DNA of 64,000 nucleotides from Brachyspira alvinipulli ATCC 51933 (GTDB lineage Bacteria; Spirochaetota; Brachyspiria; Brachyspirales; Brachyspiraceae): NCBI RefSeq assembly GCF_000518245.1, contig NZ_KI912404.1, positions 233,897 to 297,896 of the forward strand, read 5' to 3'. Shown piece by piece: positions 7,125 to 16,693 of this stretch (position 1 is its first letter; each line of letters starts with the position of its first letter). The notes under the pieces were generated by a model. It saw only the letters and a program-made list of their open reading frames with translations, ran no database searches and was not told where the DNA came from. The position numbers and the translations under genes were made by a program.

Positions 7125-7721
7125 TTATATTTTTTTGATAGCATTTAGTTTTTCAATTTCTTTTGGTATTGATTTTATTTGATTGCTGTTTATTGTTATT
7201 TCTTCTAGCTTTTGCAGGTTTTGTATATCTTTACTGATTTTTTTTATTTTATTGAATGATATGTCTATGAACCTAAGGTTGTATAAATAGAATATTTCTT
7301 TTGGTAAATAATTAATATTACAGCTGCTTATATCAAGTTCTTTCAATTTGATAAGTTTATAAATATTTTTATCTATTTTATGAATATAGTTATTAGAAAT
7401 ATTTAAATATTCCAAATTACTTAAATTATAAATTTCTGCTGGAAGTTTTTTTATTCTATTGGCTGAAATATCAAGTTTTTTTAATTTTTTCAAATTGGAA
7501 ATTTCTTTTGGTATCTTTTCAATATTATTTAAAGATAAATACATACTTTCTATATTTGTAAGTTTAAAAAATTCATTTGGTATATAATCTATATCTAAAT
7601 TGCTTAAATTAATTTCTTTAATGTTAAAAATTTCATCTTTGCTCATATTTGATATATCATAAGCATCTTTTTCAATTGACCATTTAATTATTTTTTTAAA
7701 ATCCGTATCACTAAAGCTCAT
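7125..7721 (-). CDS. leucine-rich-repeat protein
   Basis: This 198-residue cytoplasmic-looking protein has about six 23-residue LRRs with the pattern LxxLxxLxIxxNxIxxLPxEIxxL (bacterial, SDS22/Ras-suppressor-like). An upstream in-frame ATG at 7790 exists. I choose 7721 because an AAAGGTG Shine-Dalgarno sits nine bases before it and the extra 23 residues are unconserved hydrophobic sequence. It is convergent with the pseudouridine synthase, with only five bases between stops. The role is unknown; LRRs mediate protein binding. A direct-repeat element lies about 43 bases upstream of the start (see 7764-7778). Confidence 0.8.
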   Translation of the reverse strand: MSFSDTDFKKIIKWSIEKDAYDISNMSKDEIFNIKEINLSNLDIDYIPNEFFKLTNIESMYLSLNNIEKIPKEISNLKKLKKLDISANRIKKLPAEIYNLSNLEYLNISNNYIHKIDKNIYKLIKLKELDISSCNINYLPKEIFYLYNLRFIDISFNKIKKISKDIQNLQKLEEITINSNQIKSIPKEIEKLNAIKKI

Positions 7722-7763
7722 AATAAAACACCTTTTAATATATTGATATATTAAAATATAATT

Positions 7764-7778
7764 ATGACAAAAAATGAC
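7764..7778 (-). promoter_or_regulatory. GTCAT-T5-GTCAT element upstream of the LRR gene
   Basis: On the minus strand this reads GTCATTTTTTGTCAT, a direct repeat of GTCAT with 10-bp periodicity, about 43 bases before the LRR start. The identical 15-mer in the same orientation lies 52 bases before another gene (44373-44387). It is a possible regulator site. Confidence 0.45.
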
Positions 7779-7845
7779 GTAAAAATACATATTTTTATAA
7801 ATATTTGTATTTTTTTATTATTTGTATATTATAACATATAAAAGA

Positions 7846-8766
7846 TTAAATATTATCAGAATATAAAAATTCTTTGAAATAATCCGGATAATCTATTTCA
7901 AATTTCATCATTTGTCCGCTGATAGGATGTTTAAACTCTATTTCTTTGGCTACAAGCATTAATCCATTGTATCTATTAGAGCTTTTTGAATATATTTTAT
8001 CTCCTGCAACCGGAAAGCCTTTGTATGAAGAATGTACTCTTATTTGATGAGTTCTGCCTGTTTTAAGATTTATTTCTATTAGGGTATGATTTTTAAATCT
8101 TTTAATAACTTTTATATAGGTTAGGGCGTCTTTACCGTCTTCTCTAACAGTCATTTTTTTCCTATAAACAGGATGTCTTCCTATAGGTAAATTTATCTCT
8201 AAAAAATTTTCTTTTAATACGGATATTACTACTGCATGATATATCTTTTTTATAGTTCTGTTTTTAAATTGTTCTTGTATTTTTGCAACTATATCAGCAT
8301 TCTTTCCAATAATCATAAGTCCGGAAGTATCCTTATCCAGTCTATGTATAATACCTGCCCGGCTTTTATTTCCTAAAAAAACAAAATCTTTTATATGATA
8401 AAGCAAGCCATTTACCAAAGTACCATTCATCTCTGATGATGAGCAATGAACACTCATATTTGCAGGCTTATTTATTACTAGAAGATGTTTATCTTCATAA
8501 ACTATATCTAAATCAATATTCTCTGGTGCAGGACTTTCTATATCTGTTTCATCATCATCAATATTATCTAAATTAATTGTAATTTTATCATTAAGTTTTA
8601 ATGAATATGATAATTTTTTTTCAGAATCATTTACCATTATAGAAGACATGTAATTTTTTACTTGGCTTCTTGTAATATTTATCTTCTCACTTATAAATAT
8701 ATCCAATCTTTTACCTGTATCTTCTTCTGTAATAATAAATGACTTTGCAGTATTGTTATCATTCAT
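7846..8766 (-). CDS. rluD: RluA/RluD-family 23S rRNA pseudouridine synthase
   Basis: This 306-residue enzyme has an N-terminal S4 domain (residues 18-62, TGKRLDIFISEKI...SRSQV-type), a catalytic domain with HRLDKDTSGL at 141-150 containing the catalytic Asp144, and a GRTHQIRVH motif near 237. This matches RluD-type enzymes that modify 23S rRNA helix 69. It lies five bases downstream of lspA, a common bacterial gene pair. Family is certain; the exact site specificity (RluD versus RluC or RluA) is inferred from domain order and context. Confidence 0.88.
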   Translation of the reverse strand: MNDNNTAKSFIITEEDTGKRLDIFISEKINITRSQVKNYMSSIMVNDSEKKLSYSLKLNDKITINLDNIDDDETDIESPAPENIDLDIVYEDKHLLVINKPANMSVHCSSSEMNGTLVNGLLYHIKDFVFLGNKSRAGIIHRLDKDTSGLMIIGKNADIVAKIQEQFKNRTIKKIYHAVVISVLKENFLEINLPIGRHPVYRKKMTVREDGKDALTYIKVIKRFKNHTLIEINLKTGRTHQIRVHSSYKGFPVAGDKIYSKSSNRYNGLMLVAKEIEFKHPISGQMMKFEIDYPDYFKEFLYSDNI

Positions 8767-8771
8767 ATTTT

Positions 8772-9335
8772 TTAATTATTTTCTTCAATATTAGTTTTTT
8801 TATTTTTATCGAAATCTTCTTTGAATATGAATACTCCTATTGCTATTATACATATACCTATTGTAATAGAAGCATCAGCTATATTATAATTATAAGGGAA
8901 TCTAATAGTTTCATTAAATCCCATGCTTATAAAATCTGTTACATATCCTCTCATAATTCTATCAACTAGATTTCCCATAGCTCCTCCTAGAACCATAGTA
9001 AAACCTATCATAGATAATCTCTGTTTTTTTACATTTATTGAAATCATTATAAAAAAAACTATAATCATAGCAGCAAATACAACTACTTTTAATAATTCAG
9101 GTATTATATGCTTTATAGTTTCAGGTACATTATTAAGAAATCCGAATGATACGCCGTAATTTCTTGTATATATAAATATTAATATATCTCCTATAACTCT
9201 CTTTATTACAATTTCCTGCAAATACTTATCTATAAAATATTTTGATATTGTGTCAGCTATAAATATCAATACAGCTATTATAAAATATATTTTCTTTTCT
9301 TTGATTTCTTCTAATACTTTATTAAATTTTATCAT
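8772..9335 (-). CDS. lspA: lipoprotein signal peptidase (signal peptidase II)
   Basis: This inner-membrane aspartyl protease removes signal peptides from diacylated prolipoproteins. The 187 residues contain four hydrophobic segments and all signature motifs: NYGVSFGF near 59-66, GGAMGNLVDRI near 117-127 with catalytic Asp125, VTDFI near 132, and YNIADASI near 150-157 with catalytic Asp154. It is slightly longer than typical (about 160 residues). The rluD homologue follows in an apparent two-gene operon. The product would process lipoproteins such as the DctP protein in this window. Confidence 0.95.
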   Translation of the reverse strand: MIKFNKVLEEIKEKKIYFIIAVLIFIADTISKYFIDKYLQEIVIKRVIGDILIFIYTRNYGVSFGFLNNVPETIKHIIPELLKVVVFAAMIIVFFIMISINVKKQRLSMIGFTMVLGGAMGNLVDRIMRGYVTDFISMGFNETIRFPYNYNIADASITIGICIIAIGVFIFKEDFDKNKKTNIEENN

Positions 9336-9491
9336 GTTTTATTGTTCTCTATATTTTAGTTTTTATTTTAATTTGAAATCATAATTTATATTAATAAAAA
9401 TTACAAGCATAATTTATAAAATTGTTGCTTTTAATATTTAAGTATTATATAATAACAAAAATAAAAATCTAAGAGTAAATGGTAACAAATT

Positions 9492-10613
9492 ATGAAAAAA
9501 ATCAATTTATGTTTATTAGGTGCCTCCGGTGCCGTTGGTCAAGAGATGCTTAAGGTATTAGAAGAAAAAAATTTTCCTATTGAAAACTTGAGATTATTGG
9601 GAAACAGTTCAGCAGGTCAAAAAGTTTCTTTTAAAGGTCAGGATTATACTATTGAAAAAGTTTCTAAAGATTCTTTTAAAGATATGGATATTACATTAGT
9701 TGCAGTTGGTGCAGATGAGAGTAAAAAATATTCTCCATTAGCAGCAGCAGCAGGAAGTATAGTTATAGATAACAGCAGTGCTTTTAGAATGGATAAAGAT
9801 GTCCCTTTAGTAGTTCCTGAAGTAAATCCAGAAGATATAGTTAATAGAAAAAAAGGAATAATAGCTAATCCTAACTGTTCTACAATAATAGCTTTAGTGG
9901 TATTAGCTCCATTGCATAAGTATGGAAAAATTACTCGTGTTATAGCTTCTACTTATCAGGCTGTTTCAGGTGCTGGCAAAGCAGGTATGGATGAATTAAA
10001 AGAACAGATTAAAGATCTTAGTCAAGGTAAAAAACCAACTTCAAAGACATTCCCATATCAGATAGCATACAATTTGATACCTCGTATAGATTCTTTTGAT
10101 GAAAAAAATTGGTATACTAAAGAAGAATTGAAAATGACTAATGAAACAAGAAAAATGCTTCATGATCCTAAAATAGCTATAAGCTGTACTTGTGTAAGAG
10201 TTCCTGTTGAAAGAAGTCATAGTGAATCTATAACAGTAGAAACACAAAAGAAAATTTCTGCTAAAAAGGCAAGAGAATTATTAGAAAAAGCAGATGGAGT
10301 TAAAGTTGTAGATAATCCTCTTAAAGAAAAATATCCTATGCCTTTAGATACTTCAAATCAGGATTTAGTATTTGTAGGAAGAATCAGAGATGATATAAGT
10401 GCTAAAAACTCTTTAACATTCTGGTGTGCAGGCGACCAAGTTAGAAAAGGTGCTGCTACAAATGCTGTTCAAATAGCTGAATTAGTATTAAAAGAATTAG
10501 AAGCAAAAGAAAAATCAAAAGATTCTAAAAAAGTTAAAGATACTAAAAAAACAGCTTCATCAGCAAAAAAGACTACAAGAAAGCCTTGTGTTAGAAAAAC
10601 AACAAAAAAATAA
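9492..10613 (+). CDS. asd: aspartate-semialdehyde dehydrogenase
   Basis: The enzyme converts aspartyl phosphate to aspartate semialdehyde with NADPH, feeding lysine, threonine, methionine and diaminopimelate synthesis. The N-terminal GASGAVGQEML (9-20) is the nucleotide-binding loop, NPNCST at 126-131 holds the catalytic Cys129, and CVRVPVERSHSE near 234-245 holds the catalytic His243. Normal length is about 340. Residues about 338-373 form a Lys/Thr/Ser-rich tail not expected in the family. A single-gene unit with a terminator follows. Confidence 0.95.
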   Translation: MKKINLCLLGASGAVGQEMLKVLEEKNFPIENLRLLGNSSAGQKVSFKGQDYTIEKVSKDSFKDMDITLVAVGADESKKYSPLAAAAGSIVIDNSSAFRMDKDVPLVVPEVNPEDIVNRKKGIIANPNCSTIIALVVLAPLHKYGKITRVIASTYQAVSGAGKAGMDELKEQIKDLSQGKKPTSKTFPYQIAYNLIPRIDSFDEKNWYTKEELKMTNETRKMLHDPKIAISCTCVRVPVERSHSESITVETQKKISAKKARELLEKADGVKVVDNPLKEKYPMPLDTSNQDLVFVGRIRDDISAKNSLTFWCAGDQVRKGAATNAVQIAELVLKELEAKEKSKDSKKVKDTKKTASSAKKTTRKPCVRKTTKK

Positions 10614-10636
10614 TAATAATTTTTTATAGAAATTGT

Positions 10637-10672
10637 AAAGGAGTCCTAATTTAAAATAGGCTCCTTTTTTTA
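10637..10672 (+). terminator. rho-independent terminator of asd
   Basis: The stem AAAGGAG-T-CCTA / TAGG-CTCCTTT has a short A/T loop and is followed by a run of Ts. Confidence 0.85.
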
Positions 10673-10749
10673 TAGTTGATATTGAAAAAAATATAACTTG
10701 TACTATACTAGAAAATAATTTAATTTTTTAATAAATGAAGGATTTTAAT

Positions 10750-11379
10750 ATGACAATTCAAGAAGAATATTTTTCTAATTTATCCAAAATATTAAAAGAA
10801 AAGTTTAATAATAAAGGTTTTGCATTTGATAGTTTTTCAAATAAGGATGAAGCTAAAAAGTTTATTATGTCACTTATCAAAAAAGATGATGTAATAACTT
10901 TTGGAGGAAGTACATCTGTTAATCAAATGGGTATACTTGAAGATTTAAAAAGCTATAAAAATTTTATTGACAGAAACAATAAAGATATAAAAGCGGAAGC
11001 CGAATTAAAGGCTTTCAGCAGTGATGTTTATTTATGTTCTGCTAATGCTGTAACAAAAAATGGAGATATAATAGCTATAGATGGTACAGGAAATAGGGTA
11101 GCTGCTATTATTTACGGGCCTAAGAAAGTATTTTTAGTTGTTGGAAGAAATAAAGTTTGTAATAATGAAAAGGATGCTTTGAAGAGGGCTAAAGACGTTG
11201 CGGCAGCTGAAAATTCTATAAGATTTAAAATGGATAATCCTTGCTGTATTAATGAAATGATTTGCAATGATAACTGTGATATAGATAAAAGATTATGTGC
11301 CTATACTGTTATAATTAATAAATGTCATATAAAAGATAGAATACATATAATATTTATAGATGAAGAATTAGGATTTTAA
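10750..11379 (+). CDS. LUD-domain (LutC/YkgG-like) protein
   Basis: This 209-residue protein has the LUD domain (DUF162), seen in LutB/LutC lactate-utilisation proteins and in stand-alone proteins. Recognisable are VITFGGSTSVNQMGI near 52-66, the SANAVTKNGDIIAIDGTGNRVAAI core near 100-125, and VGRNKVCNNEKDAL near 134. An ATG 15 bases upstream (10735) is possible, but AAGGA sits correctly only before the ATG at 10750. No lutA or lutB partner is adjacent, so a role in lactate oxidation is not supported by context. A Cys-rich stretch (CCINEMICNDNC, near 172-183) might bind metal. Confidence 0.82.
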   Translation: MTIQEEYFSNLSKILKEKFNNKGFAFDSFSNKDEAKKFIMSLIKKDDVITFGGSTSVNQMGILEDLKSYKNFIDRNNKDIKAEAELKAFSSDVYLCSANAVTKNGDIIAIDGTGNRVAAIIYGPKKVFLVVGRNKVCNNEKDALKRAKDVAAAENSIRFKMDNPCCINEMICNDNCDIDKRLCAYTVIINKCHIKDRIHIIFIDEELGF

Positions 11380-11395
11380 CTTTTACTATAAAAAA

Positions 11396-11452
11396 TTTAA
11401 AGTTATCAATTAATTTAATTGATAACTTTAAATATATATATATTTTTTTTTT
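11396..11452. terminator. bidirectional terminator between convergent genes
   Basis: A long perfect inverted repeat (TTTAAAGTTATCAATTAA and its complement, 11396-11432) is followed by T-runs. It lies between the LUD gene (plus) and the exported-protein gene (minus) and can serve both. Confidence 0.8.
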
Positions 11453-11984
11453 AATATAAAACTTTGCTCTTATATTTTTCAAATAAAGTGCCTGAAAAAT
11501 CTGTGCTTTTTATAGCCTCTTTTAATCCTGATAAATCAATATTATATTCATCACCGTAATCATTCGGTCTTATAGTCATATTTGTACTTTTTAGTAATTT
11601 CTTGAAAAAATCTACAGTTTCTTTTTCCTGAACCAATCCGAATGTAGGAGAAATAGTAAAGAGTATATCAAAATTATCTTTTGATGATCTCATTATAGGC
11701 TCTACAGAATAATAATCTGAATCATTAAATTTATACTGTACTATAGGTTTATTCTCATCTATATCATCTTTATACCATGTTAAAGTTATATTAAATTGAT
11801 TAGTTCTTGAAGCTATATAAATTTCAAGGTTTTTATCAACATCAAGTGATACTGTAACCGTTTTTGCAGTTGTATTATCATAAGTTATAGTTCTTACTTT
11901 CCATTTGTCATAGTATTTGGTTACTGCTGCTGGAAATAATTGCATGCTGAATATAAATAATATTATAAATATAAATTTCTTCAT
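11451..11984 (-). CDS. exported hypothetical protein
   Basis: This 177-residue protein has a clear signal peptide (MKKFIFIILFIFSMQLFPA). An in-frame ATG seven codons upstream would put charged residues before the signal, whereas a GAGG stands nine bases before the ATG at 11984, so I use that. The mature part is beta-rich (TYDNTTAKTVTVSLDV, KDNFDILFTISPTFG). No family is recognised. It is the last gene of a minus-strand group with the M15 peptidase and DUF115 genes, 57 bases after the latter. Likely periplasmic. Confidence 0.75.
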   Translation of the reverse strand: MKKFIFIILFIFSMQLFPAAVTKYYDKWKVRTITYDNTTAKTVTVSLDVDKNLEIYIASRTNQFNITLTWYKDDIDENKPIVQYKFNDSDYYSVEPIMRSSKDNFDILFTISPTFGLVQEKETVDFFKKLLKSTNMTIRPNDYGDEYNIDLSGLKEAIKSTDFSGTLFEKYKSKVLY

Positions 11985-12041
11985 TTTGTAAACCTCATCA
12001 TACATATTATTATATACTTTTAGTTTGTTTTTGTCAAAGTA

Positions 12042-13724
12042 TTAATATAATAATTTTTTTATGCTATTATACCAATTTATTATATATTTTTTAAAGTCTT
12101 CATACTTTATTCTTTGTTTTTCCATTTCATCTATATGCCATGGAGTGATCATATTTCCTAATTCTTTTATTTCGTTTAAATTATCATTTTTAACATTTTC
12201 GATAAATGTTTCTATCTTTTTTATAAGCTCTTCTTTATTAACATTTTCTATTATATGATTATCTATTTTTATATTATTTTTATTATACTCATTATTACAA
12301 TCAAAATTATATATTTTAACGTTATTTATTTTAGCGGATTCTTTTGTTAATGTAAATATATCTATTGTATTAATGAGTTCTTGTACTAAAGATTCAAAAT
12401 GCATTTTATAGCTCATTAAAGATGAAGATGTATTTCTATAAATTCCATCATAACATTCCTGTTTCTGATTATCATTAAGACGTTTATATTTTAGAGTTTC
12501 AAATGTCTTTATTTTATTACTATTAATTAAATCTAATGCTATAGCATTTGAATATAATGAATGGCTTTTATCATTCAAATGGCAGAAGTCGCATCCAGCA
12601 AGAAGTATATATTTGGGATTAAGCATATAAGCTATTCTTAATGCTGGCATTATTACGCTTCCTTCCATATAGAAATAAATATTATTGTTTTCATTACTGT
12701 CTTCTGTGTTATATAAAATTTTCTCTAAACTTTCATCATGTGAGAAATAAAATATTCTTTCATCTTCAATATCAGTTAAAGGAAAAGGGTAGGCACTATG
12801 TGTTGTAAATATTTTTATGTCTTTATTTTCCTTTTTTGTGAGATTCATTATATGTATAGAGGAATAAAATCCTCCATCTGTTGAAACTACAGCATCAGGT
12901 TTTATATTATTGTTTATTAATGTATTAAAAGCATGAGATAAAACAATAGTAAAATGTGTTTTAGATAATTCTTTTATTTTATCTATATAATTATCTATAG
13001 AAGCACCTGCTGAAACCAGCAATATAGGCACTTCTTTTTTTAGTATATTATGATATGTTTTTATAGAGTATCCTCTATTGAAATGCATATTATATAATAT
13101 ATTACGTGACCATATAGGGGCAAAATAGTAATTTGATGTGAGGGACATTAATTTTTCTTTTATACTATTTGCCAAGCATATATTAATATTATCATAATAT
13201 TCTGAAGTTTCTTTATCAATATTTGAAGCTCTTACATGCCTTATATATACTATTTTTTTTGTATCAGTATCATTCATATAAAAGTTAAAGAATGCTAATA
13301 TATTTTCTATATCCTCATTGAGAATTATTATTATATTTTCTGAATATTTAATTTCAATATTTTCTAAAATGAGTTTAACAATTTCAATATCTTTTTCTAT
13401 TATTATAGCTTTATTGTTTTCATTAAGAGATAAAAAATATTCTATATGATAAAAAGAAGCTATAGATAAAAATATTCCTATATGAGCATTATTATCTTTT
13501 ATAAATTGTTCTATTAATCTTTTGCCCTCATCAATAGGGGCATAGGTTGATGTTAATGGTTTATTATTAAATAATATACTTATTAAATTATTCTTTGTTA
13601 ATTTAATTTTATATTTTTCGCTGCTGTTTGTATAATCTTTTAACTTATTTACAGCTCTAAAGTTATACTTATTCTTCTGCAGTTTTTTTATATTATCATT
13701 GAAAATATTATTGTTCATTTCCAT
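12042..13724 (-). CDS. DUF115 / MptE-like protein (motility accessory factor type)
   Basis: This 560-residue protein resembles the 6-hydroxymethylpterin pyrophosphokinase MptE-like (DUF115) family, which includes the Maf proteins linked to flagellin glycosylation in Campylobacter and found in spirochaetes. The core is residues about 225-390: VPILLVSAGASIDNYI, LSHAFNTLINNNIKPDAVVSTDGG, then YILLAGCDFCHLNDKSHS. The last 80 residues are Lys/Glu/Asn-rich helices. It is cytoplasmic. A role in flagellar glycosylation with sugars such as pseudaminic acid is a family-based inference; no flagellar or sugar genes are adjacent. It follows the M15 peptidase by 12 bases. Confidence 0.8.
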   Translation of the reverse strand: MEMNNNIFNDNIKKLQKNKYNFRAVNKLKDYTNSSEKYKIKLTKNNLISILFNNKPLTSTYAPIDEGKRLIEQFIKDNNAHIGIFLSIASFYHIEYFLSLNENNKAIIIEKDIEIVKLILENIEIKYSENIIIILNEDIENILAFFNFYMNDTDTKKIVYIRHVRASNIDKETSEYYDNINICLANSIKEKLMSLTSNYYFAPIWSRNILYNMHFNRGYSIKTYHNILKKEVPILLVSAGASIDNYIDKIKELSKTHFTIVLSHAFNTLINNNIKPDAVVSTDGGFYSSIHIMNLTKKENKDIKIFTTHSAYPFPLTDIEDERIFYFSHDESLEKILYNTEDSNENNNIYFYMEGSVIMPALRIAYMLNPKYILLAGCDFCHLNDKSHSLYSNAIALDLINSNKIKTFETLKYKRLNDNQKQECYDGIYRNTSSSLMSYKMHFESLVQELINTIDIFTLTKESAKINNVKIYNFDCNNEYNKNNIKIDNHIIENVNKEELIKKIETFIENVKNDNLNEIKELGNMITPWHIDEMEKQRIKYEDFKKYIINWYNSIKKLLY

Positions 13725-13736
13725 AGCTCTAGTATA

Positions 13737-14837
13737 TTAGAATATACCATATTTTTCTATAAGTTCATATATAGAATCTTCATCATCTTTGAGTTTATTA
13801 TATATAATTAATTCAGGCCTATATTCAAAATGTATGGTATCATAATTATGCCATTTTCCGCCCCATATAAATCCATACTTTTCAAATACTTTTACAACTT
13901 CTTTAGGAGGATGCCATCTTTTATCATAAGGTACAGCATACCAAGCCTTATTATTAACTCTAGTCCAAACCCAATATATTTGCTTACCATAATTTTTTTT
14001 AGGTAAAGTATCAAAAGCAACTCCATAACTATGATAGCTTCTGCTTGCACTTTTTGATATTATTTTCCATACATATCCGCTCACAATTTTTAGAGAATCC
14101 AAAAACTCATCAACCTCTTTATTTGTTTGAGCAATAAGTTTAACTTCCATACTTACATTTGAAAGAGGCTCATAAACGTAGTCATGTACTCTTACTCTAT
14201 GACCTAAAATACTTACAGTATTTATATGCTTAATCATATTTCTTTCAGTTGTACCATCATATAAAGTATCTAAAAATTTATTGTTTATGTATTTGCTATT
14301 GTTTACCCTTCTTTTATAATAATCTTCAAGTTCTTTTGTTCTTTCTGGTGTTTCCTGCTGTAATTCCGGAAGTCTGTCTATTGGATATGAATAAAAACCA
14401 AAAGGTATATAATTGTCTTGATTTGTCATATCTTCATCTGTTAATAATTTTCCATTAGCCCAATTGAACCATATTCCATCTAAGTAGAACCCTAATTCAC
14501 GGTTTTTTATCATAGGAGGAGATATTCTATTTGAATAGGCTAAATGCAATGATATAGTTTCTATAGCACCAGGTCTTATTATCATATCTCTTCTTATTCT
14601 TGCTTTTTCTTCTTCTATTTTTTTCTGTTCTATATCAAGTGCTATATTAGGAAGTATACTCACTGTGTTATTCATATATATAACACCAACAGCTGTTATT
14701 GAAGACACTACTACACTTATTAATATTATGATTATAAGTTTATATTTAAATCCGGAACTTGCTTTCAAAATAAAGCTTATAAGTGCCATTATAACTAATA
14801 TTACAACTATTAATAATACATATTGTAAAATTTCCAT
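13737..14837 (-). CDS. M15-family (VanY/DacB-like) D,D-/L,D-carboxypeptidase
   Basis: This 366-residue protein has two N-terminal hydrophobic segments (about residues 4-25 and 33-55) anchoring it in the inner membrane, then a helical region and a C-terminal peptidase M15 domain facing the periplasm. Zinc-site motifs are visible: SYHSYGVAFD near 264-273 (His and Asp ligands) and WHNYDTIHFEYRPE near 337-350 (catalytic Glu region and third ligand). It would trim peptidoglycan stem peptides. The domain also has the WHPP and YGFIWGGKW segments common in this family. It is first in a three-gene minus-strand operon. Confidence 0.85.
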   Translation of the reverse strand: MEILQYVLLIVVILVIMALISFILKASSGFKYKLIIIILISVVVSSITAVGVIYMNNTVSILPNIALDIEQKKIEEEKARIRRDMIIRPGAIETISLHLAYSNRISPPMIKNRELGFYLDGIWFNWANGKLLTDEDMTNQDNYIPFGFYSYPIDRLPELQQETPERTKELEDYYKRRVNNSKYINNKFLDTLYDGTTERNMIKHINTVSILGHRVRVHDYVYEPLSNVSMEVKLIAQTNKEVDEFLDSLKIVSGYVWKIISKSASRSYHSYGVAFDTLPKKNYGKQIYWVWTRVNNKAWYAVPYDKRWHPPKEVVKVFEKYGFIWGGKWHNYDTIHFEYRPELIIYNKLKDDEDSIYELIEKYGIF

Positions 14838-15000
14838 AAATTATATTTAATTATCTCTCTATTTTATAAAGTTAACATAATAATAACATGTTTTTTTATT
14901 TAATTCAATTATTAATTATCGTTAAAAACGATAAAATACTTAATAGTAACATTTATCAAAAAAGTATTTTATTTATATAGATTTAATGAAGAAGAAAGAT

Positions 15001-15073
15001 TGGGCGATGACGGGCTCGAACCGCCGACCTAGTGCTTGTAAGGCACCCGCTCTCCCAGCTGAGCTAATCGCCC
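15001..15073 (-). tRNA. tRNA-Val (anticodon UAC)
   Basis: On the minus strand the cloverleaf runs GGGCGAT acceptor, GCTC...GAGC D-arm, an anticodon loop CTTACAA giving anticodon TAC, a GGCGG-TTCGAGC T-arm, ATCGCCC, and discriminator A. CCA is not encoded. A consensus promoter lies 21 bases upstream. An ORF overlapping it is an artefact. Confidence 0.95.
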
Positions 15074-15093
15074 TTTCATTGAAACGTGTAAAT

Positions 15094-15122
15094 ATATTAC
15101 CATGCTATGATAAAAATGTCAA
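15094..15122 (-). promoter_or_regulatory. sigma-70 promoter of tRNA-Val
   Basis: Minus strand TTGACA (15122-15117), 17-bp spacer, TAATAT (15099-15094), about 20 bases before the mature tRNA. Confidence 0.75.
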
Positions 15123-15215
15123 GTGCATAAATGAAACAAATTTTATAATTTTGATAATAAATAAGGCATGCATATAAATGCACACCTTATTATTGTATAT
15201 TATTTAGAATTCATA

Positions 15216-16625
15216 TTATACATTAGCATAAGCAGGCTCATTGCTATTTTCGCTGCTGCTGTTATTTGTATTTTCTTCTTCCAATGCTTTTCTTTTCATT
15301 TTTCTATATATATAGATATACATAATTGAAGCCATTATTACTGTAACTATATCAGCTATAGGCTGAGCCCATATAATACCTTTGATACCGAATAATTTTG
15401 TACCTATCAGTATAGTAGGCACAAATGCTATACCTTGTCTGCTTATAGAAAGTATTAGGGAAGGAATAGATTTTCCTAATGCTTGGAATGTGGACATAAA
15501 TACAAATTGGAAGCCTATTATAGGTGCTATTGAGTAACTTGCTACTAGGAATTTTACTCCATAATCAATTACCTCTTCATTATTAATAAATAGCTGAACA
15601 GATGCTCTTCCTAATATTAAAGATAAACATAAAAGTAAACATCCTATTAGAACACTTGCAACACATGATATTTTTATAGCAGCATTCATCCTTTTATAAT
15701 TTTTTGAAGCGAAATTATATCCTACAAAAGGCTGAAGTCCTTGAGAAAGCCCGATAAATACCAATACAACAAGAGTAAATATTCTCTGAGCCACTCCTAG
15801 TCCTGCCACAGCATTGTCGCTATATCCTGCAGCTAAGTTATTTATTAATATGTTTGAAGCACTCATAAGTATATTGTTAATTGAAACAGGTATTCCTATT
15901 GCAAATACATTTGAAAGTATATCTGATTTTATAGAAAAATCTTTAAAATGTATTGATAGGAAAGATTTTTTTCTTAATATGTGATAGATGTAATAAACAG
16001 TAGAACAAGCATTTCCTATTATTGTAGCAAGAGCAGCACCAGCAACCCCCATATTCATATAAAGTATCATAATAGGGTCTAATACAATATTTACTACAGT
16101 ACCAATCATCATACCTATCATAGCCTCTTTTGAAGAACCTTCTGCACGTACAATCTGTCCCATAGCCATTTGATTTACTACGAAAGGAGCTCCTAATGCT
16201 ACTATTATTAAATAGTCCTTAGAAAATTGATAAGTGTTTTGGCTTGCTCCTGATATCTTTAATATATCTTTCATAAATATTAAATATACTGCCATTGAGA
16301 TGAATCCTACTATAATACTAGCATAAAAACCAAAAGCAGATATCTTTTTTACACTTTCATAATCTTTAGAACCTAATTTTCTTGATATGTAAGAACCTCC
16401 GCCTATACCGAATATATTACCAAAAGCCATAAGAAGCAAATATATTGGCATACATAATGATACAGCGGCTACCTGATTCGGATCTCCTGTCTGTCCTACA
16501 AAGAAAGTATCTACCATATTATAAAAAACATTTACTAACATTCCTAATATTGTTGGAAGTGCTAGCGTAATTAGAGCTTTGTGTACAGGATAATTTTCAA
16601 ATAATTCTATTTTTTTATCTGTCAT
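15216..16625 (-). CDS. MATE-family multidrug/metabolite exporter (first of two)
   Basis: This 469-residue inner-membrane protein has about 12 hydrophobic segments and the MATE (MatE) family layout in two homologous halves. Each half carries hallmark sequences (ALPTILGMLVNVFYNMVDTFFVGQ near 18-41; IPVSINNILMSASNILINNLA near 244). MATE proteins export drugs or metabolites against H+ or Na+ gradients. The C-terminus has a Ser/Asn/Glu tail. An excellent AGGAGG is positioned before the ATG at 16625. The upstream region holds repeated GCTATA half-sites suggestive of a repressor. Substrate is unknown. Confidence 0.9.
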   Translation of the reverse strand: MTDKKIELFENYPVHKALITLALPTILGMLVNVFYNMVDTFFVGQTGDPNQVAAVSLCMPIYLLLMAFGNIFGIGGGSYISRKLGSKDYESVKKISAFGFYASIIVGFISMAVYLIFMKDILKISGASQNTYQFSKDYLIIVALGAPFVVNQMAMGQIVRAEGSSKEAMIGMMIGTVVNIVLDPIMILYMNMGVAGAALATIIGNACSTVYYIYHILRKKSFLSIHFKDFSIKSDILSNVFAIGIPVSINNILMSASNILINNLAAGYSDNAVAGLGVAQRIFTLVVLVFIGLSQGLQPFVGYNFASKNYKRMNAAIKISCVASVLIGCLLLCLSLILGRASVQLFINNEEVIDYGVKFLVASYSIAPIIGFQFVFMSTFQALGKSIPSLILSISRQGIAFVPTILIGTKLFGIKGIIWAQPIADIVTVIMASIMYIYIYRKMKRKALEEENTNNSSSENSNEPAYANV

Positions 16626-16664
16626 ACGTTTGTACCTCCTATTATTATTTTAATATATATTGTA

Positions 16665-16693
16665 TGCTATATATTAAAATATAGCAAGCTATA
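16665..16693 (-). promoter_or_regulatory. GCTATA-type operator candidate before the MATE gene
   Basis: TGCTATAT (16665-16672) and ATATAGCA (16679-16686) form an inverted repeat. The second half also pairs with a third site as TATAGC-AA-GCTATA (16680-16693). Three half-sites lie 40-68 bases before the start codon, which suits a MarR- or TetR-like repressor. No regulator gene is adjacent. Confidence 0.45.

Noticed and set aside
9336-9491. Lysine riboswitch before asd
   Set aside because: The 156-base gap is almost entirely A/T and shows no riboswitch-like helices.
14986-15177. ORF over the tRNA-Val locus
   Set aside because: It covers the tRNA on the other strand and starts in AT-rich DNA without a ribosome-binding site.
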